A DNA stretch of 13,933 nt from an uncultured Oscillibacter sp. (GCA_910587875.1 CAJUOD010000078.1:1-13933); one strand, 5' to 3'; numbered from the stretch's first letter, positions 6,606 to 12,763 are shown. The notes: generated by a model from the letters alone, not told the origin. A program made the numbers and translations.

Positions 6606-8318
6606 GTGAAGCTGACCCCTGAAATTCTGGAGTTCATCCATGCGCCGGACACGGTGGACTTCGTCACCCGGGCCACCGACGCCTTTTTCGACTACGCCCA
6701 CAGCTCCGACGACGTGGTGGTGGGGCAGATGCTCTCCGGGCGCTACGTCCTGGGCTACGTGAAGGCGGAAAACTTCCACAAGCTGGAGGAGGCCCTGGGA
6801 GCGGCCTTCGTCAGCTCCGTCTCCGTGGTGCTGGGCCTGATGGACCGCCCCGCCCTGGAGGCGGCGGGCGTCTCCCAGGTCCACCGGCAGCCCTATCTGA
6901 ATCTGAAGGGCCGGGGGGTGCTGCTGGGCTTCCTGGACACGGGCATCGACTACACCCAGGATGTGTTCCGCTATGAGGACGGCACCAGCAAAATCCAATA
7001 CATCTACGACCAGACCGCCCAGGGGACGCCGCCCTCGGGCTTCCTCCTGGGCCGGGAGTACGGCAAGGCGGAGATCGACGCCGCCCTGGCCTCCGAGGAC
7101 CCCTACGCCCTGGTGCCGGAGCGGGACGAGAACGGACACGGGACCTTTCTGGCCTCCGTGGCCGCCGGGCGGGAGACGGAGGACTTCTCCGGCGCGGCGC
7201 CGGACGCGGAGATCATCGCCGTGAAGCTCCGCAAGGCCCGGCCCTTTTACCGGGAGAAGTACTGCGTCCCCAAGGAGCAGGAGGACGCCTATGAGTCCAG
7301 CGCCGTCATGCTGGGGGTGGAGTACATCCTCCGCAAGGCCCGGGAGCTGGGCCGCCCCGTGGCCATCTGCCTGGGCCTGGGCACCAGCGCCGGGAGCCAC
7401 GACGGTTACAGCGTCTTCGAGGAGTACCTGGGAAATATATCCATTCAAAAGGGCGTGTGCCTGTGCGCCGCGGCGGGCAACGAGGCGGAGGCCCGGCACC
7501 ACGCCGGGGGCGTCCTGGAGCCCGGGGAAAAGCCGGGGCAGCTGGATTTAAAGGTGGGGGACAACGCCGGGGACGTGTACCTGGCCGTCTGGAACACGGT
7601 GGCGGACCGGCTGTCCATCTCCGTGCGCTCGCCCACGGGGGAGCTGGTGGGCCGGGTGCCCGCCCGGCCCGGGTCCGCCCCGGCGGCGGACGTGAAGCTG
7701 GTCATGGAGACGGCCCGGGTGCAGATCGAGTACCACTTCCCCGTGGAGGGCAGCGGGGGCCAGCTGTCCGTGGTCCGCATCCTGAACGCCACGCCGGGGG
7801 TCTGGTCCGTCCAGCTCCACGGGGACGTGCTGCTGAACGGGCAGTATCAGGCCTGGCTCCCCGTCACGGGCTTCGTCTCGCCCACGGTGGAGTTCCTGTC
7901 CGCCTCGCCGGACCACACGGTGACCAGCCCCGCCTCCGCCGTGGGGATCATCTGCTGCGGGGCCTATGACAGCGCGGGGAAGAGCCTCTACGCCAAGAGC
8001 TCCCGGGGGCCCGCCTGGGACGGGCGGGTCCTGCCGGACCTGGCGGCCCCCGGCGTGGGCGTCCGGGGGATCTATCCCCACGGCCCCGGCCTGATGAGCG
8101 GCACCAGCGCGGCGGCGGCGGTGCTGGCGGGAGTCTGCGCCCTGCTGCTCCAGTGGGGCGTCCGGGAGGGGAACGACCCCGCCATGGGGACCTATCAGAT
8201 CCGGGCCTATCTCATCCGGGGCTGCCTCCGGCGGTCCGACATGGAGTATCCCAACAACCAGTGGGGCTACGGCGCGGTGCAGCTGATGCAGAGCTTCCAC
8301 CTGATGCGGGAGCTGTGA
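6606..8318 (+). CDS. Second Csp-family subtilisin-like protease (CspC/CspA-like position)
   Basis: A 570-residue paralogue of the upstream protease, two bases after its stop and clearly co-transcribed. The triad is intact: Asp111 (GFLDTGID), His178 (NGHGTFL), Ser501 (SGTSAAAA), with Asn292 (AAAGNEAE). A longer N-terminal region (1-95) acts as the presumed prodomain, and a beta-rich insertion occupies about residues 315-450. The serine motif reads GTSAAAAVLAG; the Pro usually found four residues after Ser in subtilases (present in the upstream paralogue) is Ala here. In C. difficile the partners CspA and CspC are pseudoproteases that regulate CspB, so an intact triad here is notable. The GTG start (6606) is inferred: AAAGGGGG lies eight bases upstream and no nearby ATG fits. 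Its role as second protease or germination regulator is open. Confidence 0.85.
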   Translation: MKLTPEILEFIHAPDTVDFVTRATDAFFDYAHSSDDVVVGQMLSGRYVLGYVKAENFHKLEEALGAAFVSSVSVVLGLMDRPALEAAGVSQVHRQPYLNLKGRGVLLGFLDTGIDYTQDVFRYEDGTSKIQYIYDQTAQGTPPSGFLLGREYGKAEIDAALASEDPYALVPERDENGHGTFLASVAAGRETEDFSGAAPDAEIIAVKLRKARPFYREKYCVPKEQEDAYESSAVMLGVEYILRKARELGRPVAICLGLGTSAGSHDGYSVFEEYLGNISIQKGVCLCAAAGNEAEARHHAGGVLEPGEKPGQLDLKVGDNAGDVYLAVWNTVADRLSISVRSPTGELVGRVPARPGSAPAADVKLVMETARVQIEYHFPVEGSGGQLSVVRILNATPGVWSVQLHGDVLLNGQYQAWLPVTGFVSPTVEFLSASPDHTVTSPASAVGIICCGAYDSAGKSLYAKSSRGPAWDGRVLPDLAAPGVGVRGIYPHGPGLMSGTSAAAAVLAGVCALLLQWGVREGNDPAMGTYQIRAYLIRGCLRRSDMEYPNNQWGYGAVQLMQSFHLMREL

Positions 8319-8340
8319 GGGGGCGGGGCAGCGGACATGG

Positions 8341-8376
8341 AAGGAGCCTGTAACCACAAGGGTTACAGGCTCCTTT
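8341..8376 (+). terminator. Hairpin terminator after the csp operon
   Basis: A 15-bp perfect stem: AAGGAGCCTGTAACC (8341-8355) and its complement (8361-8375), loop ACAAG. The trailing T-run is short because the last Ts are part of the stem. It lies 22 bases after the second protease stop. Confidence 0.7.
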
Positions 8377-8419
8377 ACCACGGACCTGGAGCGGGACCCC
8401 GGGAGTCCCCTAAATACGC

Positions 8420-8451
8420 AAAAGAGCTGTGAAATCAGTGATTTCACAGCT
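8420..8451 (-). terminator. Terminator of the alarmone-synthetase operon
   Basis: Stem AGCTGTGAAATC/GATTTCACAGCT (8425-8436, 8440-8451) with a three-base loop. On the minus strand it is followed by CTTTT. It lies 30 bases beyond the stop of the 187-residue gene. Together with the hairpin at 8341 it separates the convergent csp and synthetase operons. Confidence 0.75.
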
Positions 8452-8481
8452 TTGCGCAGAAAAAACGGGCATGAAAAGTTT

Positions 8482-9045
8482 CTACTCCACGTTCTTGCAC
8501 ATGGGGAACACGCCGCCCAGGCGGAAGGACAGGAGAATCATTTCGATCGCCTGCGGATCGACCCTCCTGAATTTCAGGAAGTAATAGAAGCTGTTGATAA
8601 ACGCGATGTATATACTCAAATCGTTACCAAGCAGGGGCTTCGTCTCGGCGTCTTGCGTCAAAAAGCTCATCAGCATGGAGAGGACAAATTTCTCGTTGGC
8701 GAAGACCAGATCGTCGTTCTCGCCGTCCTCGGCCGCGAGCGTGATCTGGATGGGGTGCCTTCGCAGGACCCAGTAGGCGATGTACGCCATGACCTTTGGG
8801 CTGTTGGTGTGATCCAGCTCGTGGGCGGATTTGACCTTTAGAATATCTTCAAAGTACTCCAGAACACAGTGCATCAATATGCGCTCGTTGATACAGAGCT
8901 TCTCTCTGATATCGTTCCGCCCAAAACCGTCGATAAACTGGGAGATCAGCGCGTGAAGATATTCATACCGGGTCTGAATCCGAGCTTCTCCAACCCGCTC
9001 AATCAGATCCTCGTAATGCTTGTATTCGGTCCCGATATACCTCAT
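8482..9045 (-). CDS. Hypothetical 187-residue protein, last gene of the alarmone-synthetase operon
   Basis: Not recognised. The product (MRYIGTEYKHYEDLIERVGE...) looks almost entirely alpha-helical, with no transmembrane segment or signal peptide and no obvious catalytic motif. It is acidic-basic mixed with several aromatic-rich helices (FINSFYYFLKF near residue 155) and ends in CKNVE. The ATG overlaps the stop of the 75-residue gene as ATGA, which indicates translational coupling; a longer reading frame exists upstream, but it would run through that gene. GC content is clearly lower than in the neighbouring csp genes, suggesting a different origin. Being third in an operon headed by a RelA/SpoT-type synthetase, it may be a partner, antitoxin or sensor, but that is inference from position only. 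Confidence 0.75.
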   Translation of the reverse strand: MRYIGTEYKHYEDLIERVGEARIQTRYEYLHALISQFIDGFGRNDIREKLCINERILMHCVLEYFEDILKVKSAHELDHTNSPKVMAYIAYWVLRRHPIQITLAAEDGENDDLVFANEKFVLSMLMSFLTQDAETKPLLGNDLSIYIAFINSFYYFLKFRRVDPQAIEMILLSFRLGGVFPMCKNVE

Positions 9046-9269
9046 TCTTCCTGCCCCCTGCAATCGAAGATATACCGATGGTTCAGGCTGCGCACACTTC
9101 TCTCGTAGGCGCGCAGGTAGTCGGGCTGCTTTTCGATAAATGGGACCGCCTTGTTTGTCAGGCATTGTTCCTGAAAGGTTTGCTGGCACAGACTGCTCAT
9201 AACACGGGCAGAACTCTCTAAAGTTGCGGCGTCTACGGGCATCTGCAAGGTCGCGATATTCTTCTCCAT
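9042..9269 (-). CDS. Hypothetical 75-residue protein, middle gene of the alarmone-synthetase operon
   Basis: Not recognised. A small soluble protein (MEKNIATLQMPVDAATLESS...) with a predicted short N-terminal strand, a central helix and a basic/aromatic C-terminal part (RAYERSVRSLNHRYIF). It begins two bases after the synthetase stop, with GGAGG directly upstream, and its stop overlaps the next start by ATGA. That coupling argues that it is a real gene despite its size. Small proteins next to single-domain alarmone synthetases are sometimes antitoxins (toxSAS pairs). This one has no motif that would prove it, and no hydrolase signature is visible. Confidence 0.7.
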   Translation of the reverse strand: MEKNIATLQMPVDAATLESSARVMSSLCQQTFQEQCLTNKAVPFIEKQPDYLRAYERSVRSLNHRYIFDCRGQEE

Positions 9270-9271
9270 GG

Positions 9272-10267
9272 CTATGCCTCCCCTTCTATTTTTCCCAAAT
9301 CTCCATAAAGCGTAATACCCAGTATCTCCCCCGGAGTGGCTCCACCGGGAGACGCAGACAGAGGCATAGCGGAACTGTGAGATTGGGATGTACGGCCGAG
9401 GGAAGGGGGGCCGGTGAGAGTTTGAGCGGGCTGCCTGGGAACGTCCAGAGGAGAACTTTTTTCTATTGGACGCTCCGGAAGCAAAACATCCTTAAAATAA
9501 GCGCTCATCTCATCGCCGGTCCCAGCCACCCGGTTGAGCAGCTGGGAGAAGCCTACCAATACCTTGTCGCTTTTATGGTAGGGATAAAGGACGTCGTGAT
9601 CTACCTCGCCCCATGCCTCGTCGAACAGCGTACGAACCTGAATCTCAACATAGTATGTCCCGTATCGCAAAACGTAATGCAGAGAACGGTAATAGTGGTT
9701 ATTCAGAACCTTTAACTTGTTCTGGTATATTTCCGGATCGCCGAGACGCGTATGCGCTACCGGCGGTTCCGCCATGTAAGGATGAGACGTCGACGCGTCG
9801 GCTGCGTCATAGGAGGAAGCGAAGTGATTGCAGTCAATGTATCGGGAAGCGTCGTTCGGGAAAAAGCTCGTCAGATGATTGTGGACCTTTTCCCAATCGC
9901 GCTTGTATACCAGCAGAATTCGGCAACCAATCAGATCCGTAATATACTTGTAATAATCGGACGCGAGCATATCGCCGTACTTCACATCATTTGTGCTGCG
10001 CTTCCGGATAATTTTTTCAATCAGATGATAGGGATCCTTTACCCGCCCGCTGTAAGAGTGAAAGGGCAGGTTCTTTGCGGAAACGATATACTGTGAGACA
10101 AAACGGTTTTTCAGCTCCTCCAGCTCATCCAGACGATGCTCCACATAATCCTGATAGATTGTCTGCAGGTCCTCTTTGGAAAAGCGGCTGGCCTCGATGA
10201 CCTCGTCTGAAAGATGCATCTCTTCCTTCAGCTTATTCAAATCCAGCTTGAGCGGATACTCTGCCAT
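9272..10267 (-). CDS. RelA/SpoT-domain alarmone ((p)ppGpp) synthetase-like protein
   Basis: A 331-residue protein with a single RelA/SpoT synthetase domain at about residues 65-245. It carries the nucleotide-binding basic stretch SGRVKDPYHLIEKI (Arg75, Lys77, Lys85), ITDLIGCRIL (Asp111), the acceptor-binding loop HYYRSLHY (Tyr193, His197) and the catalytic EIQVRT (Glu208) with the following GEVDHDVLY. No HD hydrolase, TGS or ACT domain is present, so it would make but not degrade an alarmone. Residues 1-60 are helical; residues 265-331 form a Pro/Ser-rich, probably disordered tail. It is larger than RelP/RelQ-type small synthetases. Heading an operon with two small unknown genes and lying in a low-GC interval, it resembles accessory synthetases, including toxic ones that pyrophosphorylate tRNA. 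Which product it makes cannot be told. The ATG has AGAAGG about nine bases upstream. Confidence 0.85.
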   Translation of the reverse strand: MAEYPLKLDLNKLKEEMHLSDEVIEASRFSKEDLQTIYQDYVEHRLDELEELKNRFVSQYIVSAKNLPFHSYSGRVKDPYHLIEKIIRKRSTNDVKYGDMLASDYYKYITDLIGCRILLVYKRDWEKVHNHLTSFFPNDASRYIDCNHFASSYDAADASTSHPYMAEPPVAHTRLGDPEIYQNKLKVLNNHYYRSLHYVLRYGTYYVEIQVRTLFDEAWGEVDHDVLYPYHKSDKVLVGFSQLLNRVAGTGDEMSAYFKDVLLPERPIEKSSPLDVPRQPAQTLTGPPSLGRTSQSHSSAMPLSASPGGATPGEILGITLYGDLGKIEGEA

Positions 10268-10462
10268 CCCCTAATGCCTTCTCTCTTTTTCTCTGTAATT
10301 TGGAATAAATTGGAACGCGCGATTTGATAGCCAAACAAGAAGAATCGGATGGGCTCACCAGGTCAAAATGCTGCGCCTTGCACATAAAATCAAAAAATCC
10401 CGGAGTTTTTTTGGTAAAAACGCCGCAAAACAAGGTGCCGCCGACGACAGGAATAATGGGAT

Positions 10463-10491
10463 GGTATAATAAATTTCTCCGAGATTGTCAA
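10463..10491 (-). promoter_or_regulatory. Sigma-A promoter of the alarmone-synthetase operon
   Basis: On the minus strand TTGACA (10491-10486), a 17-bp spacer, then TATACC (10468-10463). Transcription should start near 10456, giving an unusually long leader of about 190 bases before the synthetase ATG. The leader has A- and T-runs (around 10390-10420) but no convincing gene or known riboswitch that I can recognise. Confidence 0.75.
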
Positions 10492-10510
10492 GGGGTTCGG
10501 CCGTAAAAGC

Positions 10511-10561
10511 AAAAAGCAAAAAATCCGAACCCGTCCCCGACGGGGAACAAGTTCGGATTTT
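10511..10561 (-). terminator. Terminator downstream of the tRNA-Ala fragment
   Basis: Stem AAAATCCGAAC/GTTCGGATTTT (10520-10530, 10551-10561) encloses a second CCCC-GAC-GGGG hairpin. In the minus direction it is followed by T-runs (TTTTTTGCTTTTT). Its position eight bases past the CCA end of the tRNA fragment suggests it is the original tRNA gene terminator. It also insulates the synthetase promoter. Confidence 0.8.
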
Positions 10562-10568
10562 GTTGCGT

Positions 10569-10612
10569 TGGTGGACCTGAAGAGATTCGAACTCTGACCT
10601 CTCGGATGCGAA
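10569..10612 (-). other. 3' half of a tRNA-Ala(CGC) gene; probable attachment-site scar
   Basis: Read on the minus strand, these 44 bases start exactly at the anticodon loop (TTCGCAT, anticodon CGC), continue with the 3' anticodon stem CCGAG, variable bases, a T arm with loop TTCGAAT, the acceptor strand CAGGTCC, discriminator A and an encoded CCA. U70 (GGT in the acceptor strand) is the alanine identity element. The 5' half (acceptor, D arm, 5' anticodon stem) is missing: the sequence beyond the loop (10613 onward) cannot pair. One base is also missing between the anticodon and T arms, so this is a decayed relic. Tyrosine integrases commonly cross over at the anticodon loop and leave such a 3' copy at one element end. 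The missing partner would be an intact tRNA-Ala at higher coordinates, outside the window. Confidence 0.75.
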
Positions 10613-10747
10613 AAGATTCAGAAAACTTTTTCGGCTTGTTTCTGCTCTTTTTAGCCGTTTCCACTGGAGTTCACTTCATCTGTAAACCTCTTTAACGAGG
10701 TGTTTTCCATATGTTCCGGCCGCGTCTGTGGTAGGTTCTGTGGTCAG

Positions 10748-10803
10748 AAACGCTTCCCGCCTCTGACCATCGGTTTTCCGCCGGCGCTGAGCGGGAAGCG
10801 TTT
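10748..10803. repeat. 13-bp perfect inverted repeat with a nested competing hairpin
   Basis: AAACGCTTCCCGC (10748-10760) is complementary to GCGGGAAGCGTTT (10791-10803), followed by TACATTTTT. A competing 8-bp hairpin (10741-10748 with 10762-10769) holds the left arm in its loop. This is the geometry of an antiterminator/terminator or pseudoknot pair, but no gene lies close downstream on the plus strand. Confidence 0.5.
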
Positions 10804-10828
10804 TACATTTTTGCTGTCTGCATTGTAA

Positions 10829-10866
10829 CTCTGGCAGGAAAGTTTTGCAACGGTTTTCTGCCAGAG
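10829..10866. repeat. 13-bp imperfect inverted repeat
   Basis: CTCTGGCAGGAAA (10829-10841) and TTTTCTGCCAGAG (10854-10866) pair over 13 positions with one G-U wobble; the loop is 12 bases. It is adjacent to the yaaA-end copy and its function is unknown. Confidence 0.55.
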
Positions 10867-10880
10867 CAGGCACTCAAATT

Positions 10881-10905
10881 TTGCGGAACTATATCCAAAG
10901 ATAAG
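10881..10905 (-). repeat. Degenerate direct repeat of the yaaA 3' end (copy 1)
   Basis: This 25-base stretch matches 12972-12996, the last codons of yaaA, at 23 of 25 positions in the same orientation; both differences are A/G transitions. In the yaaA frame it reads YLWI then a stop, where yaaA has YLWIQSRKD. No similarity extends into the upstream coding part of yaaA, so only the very 3' end is copied. Confidence 0.7.
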
Positions 10906-10961
10906 GACAGAAGATCAAATCGCAAGGCGCAGTGCAGGATGTCGAAATCGTGTATGGGCAA

Positions 10962-11855
10962 TCAGTCTGCTGAGGAGTACTCAAAGCTGGCGTTGGAATC
11001 TTTGTGCTGAAACAGGAGATGGTCCCCGTGCCAGAAGCGATAGCGCACCTCTGCGCAAAGACTCTCGTGGATGGTGCGCTCCATGCGGCCCTCTACTGGA
11101 GCCCGGAGGGCCTGCCGCTGCTCGTTCAGCAATTCTACTTCCAGGCGGTACTTCCCCTGACGGATTACCGCACCGGAGGGAGACCACTTTGCAGTTCTGG
11201 CGCCCCGATAGGTTGCCAAGCGATATTCCCTGCCTCCATAAAAAACGGAGCAGATGCAGCCGGTAAAGCCGCCCACAGGCAGGGGAATCGTCGCAATTGC
11301 AAGCATTAGACTGCCGCGCTCCGGGCCGTCCCAAACGCACTGTGTCCAGAGGTATTTGCTTGGAAAAGAGCGGCCCCGGTCTGTTTCGATGTATCCGATC
11401 CCGTCGGAGAGATCCAAACGCTCACCGTTCAGTTCCAGCGTTCCACTCAGGGAATGCCCCATACTGATGACGCCGTGGGAGCACTGCATTCCTGCGAAAA
11501 ATCGAAACGGCCCCATAATGTCAGACCGCAGAGCAGTAAAAGGACCATAGCGCAGTGAGCCGCAGAGGGAAAGATTGTCCTGTTGGATATGGAGGTCGAT
11601 TCCCTGACTGCCAAAGCTGGACTGTCCAATCTGCACCTGAAAAGGCTGCCGGGAGACTTCCAGCTGTGCTTCCGGGTATTCCAGCCACCACGTCTGATCC
11701 TTTGAAATGACTTGGAGGGAGGCGGTGCGGCGTCCTTCTCTGTCAATATGAAACGCTGGGATCAACGCCAAGGTTTGTCCCTGCGGATTCTGGTGCTTGA
11801 AGTACCAGCCCTCAAAATAGGGGCCTGTCCTATTTGTACTGCGGAAAAATCCCAT
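10962..11855 (-). CDS. Tocopherol cyclase-like family protein
   Basis: A 297-residue protein starting MGFFRSTNRTGPYFEGWYFKHQ. The GPYFEGWYFK segment (residues 11-20) is the hallmark N-terminal motif of the tocopherol-cyclase-like family. The rest is beta-rich with many Trp, Phe and Gly (GPFRFFAGMQCSHGVISMGH, YIETDRGRSFPSKYLW), fitting the two-lobed lipocalin-like barrel of that family. Bacterial members of non-photosynthetic Firmicutes are not expected to make tocopherol; their substrate, perhaps a lipid or other hydrophobic molecule, is unknown. No signal peptide is seen, so it should be cytosolic. The ATG is preceded by GGGGTG, which lies inside a hairpin (11865-11894). The upstream nucleotidyltransferase gene ends 74 bases earlier on the same strand, so co-transcription is possible. 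Moderate GC sets it apart from the csp region. Confidence 0.8.
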   Translation of the reverse strand: MGFFRSTNRTGPYFEGWYFKHQNPQGQTLALIPAFHIDREGRRTASLQVISKDQTWWLEYPEAQLEVSRQPFQVQIGQSSFGSQGIDLHIQQDNLSLCGSLRYGPFTALRSDIMGPFRFFAGMQCSHGVISMGHSLSGTLELNGERLDLSDGIGYIETDRGRSFPSKYLWTQCVWDGPERGSLMLAIATIPLPVGGFTGCICSVFYGGREYRLATYRGARTAKWSPSGAVIRQGKYRLEVELLNEQRQALRAPVEGRMERTIHESLCAEVRYRFWHGDHLLFQHKDSNASFEYSSAD

Positions 11856-11864
11856 AATTTATCA

Positions 11865-11894
11865 CCCCGGATTCAGTTTTCCCTGAATCTGGGG
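11865..11894 (-). promoter_or_regulatory. Hairpin covering the Shine-Dalgarno of the tocopherol-cyclase-like gene
   Basis: CCCCGGATTCAG (11865-11876) pairs with CTGAATCTGGGG (11883-11894) around a six-base loop. In a minus transcript one position is an A-C mismatch. The GGGG of the ribosome binding site is one end of the stem, so the structure could limit initiation. In the plus direction it is followed by ATTTTA and might act as a weak terminator. Confidence 0.45.
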
Positions 11895-11929
11895 ATTTTA
11901 TATGGAGTTTCTTTTGACTGGAAAGTTGC

Positions 11930-12589
11930 CTACACCGGTCCAAAATATTTGTCATATATCTCATTGACCGTTTCGATGTAAATGATAAACGAAGGGTGAT
12001 CTTTATCCCACCAGCTGGACAAATACATATTCTTTCGCTGGACGTATCGATCTCTTACTGTAAGCCACAGCCCCTCTGCTTTGAGTCTCTTTGCTTTTTG
12101 TGCAACATCGTGAGAATCAGGAATCTCATTCCAAACATATTGATCCTTTCCGTATCCCCAGGCATTTTTGTTGTGAATCAACCTACACAGTTTCCCTTTA
12201 GAATTTCTGGAAACAATTGCAACGTCGAATTTAAATTTAACTGTGGGTTCATCTCTAAAGTGTAACAGAGCCGTCAAACAGGAAGTTGAGTCTTGTGATT
12301 CGGAAAAGCATATCAGGCCCGCCGCTTTGTCCAGCAAAATACGGATGGTATCTTTCAAACCGTGCAAGTCATTCCAATACTTTTCCGGTGCTTTGATAAT
12401 TTCAAGATTATAGTCAAGGTCGAATGGCCCATTACCATTTCTTGTCACCATATTCCTCGCACCACTGCCCACAAGTGTAAACTGAGCGGAAATTCCCTTT
12501 TCTTTTAGCATTAGGCACACTTTTTTCAGTACAGAGGAACAATCTAAACGATATCTTTTGCACTCTGCCTCATCAACAATTCTGAACAT
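11930..12589 (-). CDS. Pol-beta-fold nucleotidyltransferase of unknown substrate
   Basis: A 219-residue protein with the minimal nucleotidyltransferase signature: GSG (residues 41-43) followed by FDLDYNLEI with the metal-binding pair Asp57 and Asp59, and a third acid Asp122 in KFKFDVAIV. The core is therefore probably active. The C-terminal half is helical, with an aromatic tail (SSWWDKDHPSFIIYIETVNEIY). It could be an aminoglycoside-, tRNA- or protein-modifying transferase or a toxin-type (MNT-like) enzyme; I see no HEPN partner and no motif that settles this. ATG 12589 is preferred over the in-frame ATG 12628 because AAAGGAAG lies just before it and because the upstream one sits in the palindrome at 12620-12641. 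It is the lowest-GC gene in the window, suggesting transfer. Confidence 0.75.
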   Translation of the reverse strand: MFRIVDEAECKRYRLDCSSVLKKVCLMLKEKGISAQFTLVGSGARNMVTRNGNGPFDLDYNLEIIKAPEKYWNDLHGLKDTIRILLDKAAGLICFSESQDSTSCLTALLHFRDEPTVKFKFDVAIVSRNSKGKLCRLIHNKNAWGYGKDQYVWNEIPDSHDVAQKAKRLKAEGLWLTVRDRYVQRKNMYLSSWWDKDHPSFIIYIETVNEIYDKYFGPV

Positions 12590-12619
12590 TTGTCTTCTTC
12601 CTTTCTGCCCATGCCTCCC

Positions 12620-12641
12620 ATTTAACATTTCAATGTTAAAT
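12620..12641. promoter_or_regulatory. Perfect 10-bp palindrome, candidate operator of the nucleotidyltransferase gene
   Basis: ATTTAACATT-TC-AATGTTAAAT. It lies at about +1 to +21 of the nucleotidyltransferase transcript. A further copy of the half-site, AAATGTTAAA, occurs at 12687-12696, just upstream of the -35 box. Two sites bracketing a strong promoter suggest a repressor. No regulator gene is visible in the window. Confidence 0.55.
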
Positions 12642-12647
12642 CGTTAC

Positions 12648-12675
12648 ATTGTAGCAGAAAAATCTGCTTTGTCAA
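12648..12675 (-). promoter_or_regulatory. Sigma-A promoter of the nucleotidyltransferase gene
   Basis: On the minus strand TTGACA (12675-12670), a 16-bp spacer, TACAAT (12653-12648). The spacer itself contains the inverted repeat AGCAGA/TCTGCT. The leader to ATG 12589 is about 50 bases. Confidence 0.8.
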
Positions 12676-12763
12676 TACATTATGAGAAATGTTAAAGATG
12701 GTTGCAATAAAAGGGAAGCAAAACTCAAGTTCACTTCTTAAAATCAGGGGGCTGCAATGACTG

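Larger units (their letters stand above)
10613..10961. other. Non-coding stretch with hairpin cluster, no supported gene
   Basis: No reading frame here has a credible ribosome binding site or family resemblance. Three structures stand out. TGGTCAGA/TCTGACCA (10741-10748, 10762-10769) has in its loop the left arm of AAACGCTTCCCGC/GCGGGAAGCGTTT (10748-10760, 10791-10803), so the two cannot fully form together. A third, CTCTGGCAGGAAA/TTTTCTGCCAGAG (10829-10841, 10854-10866), has one G-U position. After the second arm come T-rich bases. Beyond that lies the yaaA-end copy (10881-10905). Confidence 0.5.

Noticed and set aside
9046..9189. Upstream extension of the 187-residue protein to an earlier ATG
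   Set aside because: It would run through most of the 75-residue gene; the ATGA overlap and context favour ATG 9045.
10233..10433. 66-codon frame (TTG start) in the synthetase leader
   Set aside because: There is no ribosome binding site, and it overlaps the start of the synthetase in another frame. It could be an upstream peptide, but nothing supports it.
10676..10873. 65-codon minus-strand frame in the hairpin cluster
   Set aside because: The product is basic and low complexity, crosses three inverted repeats, and has no convincing initiation site.
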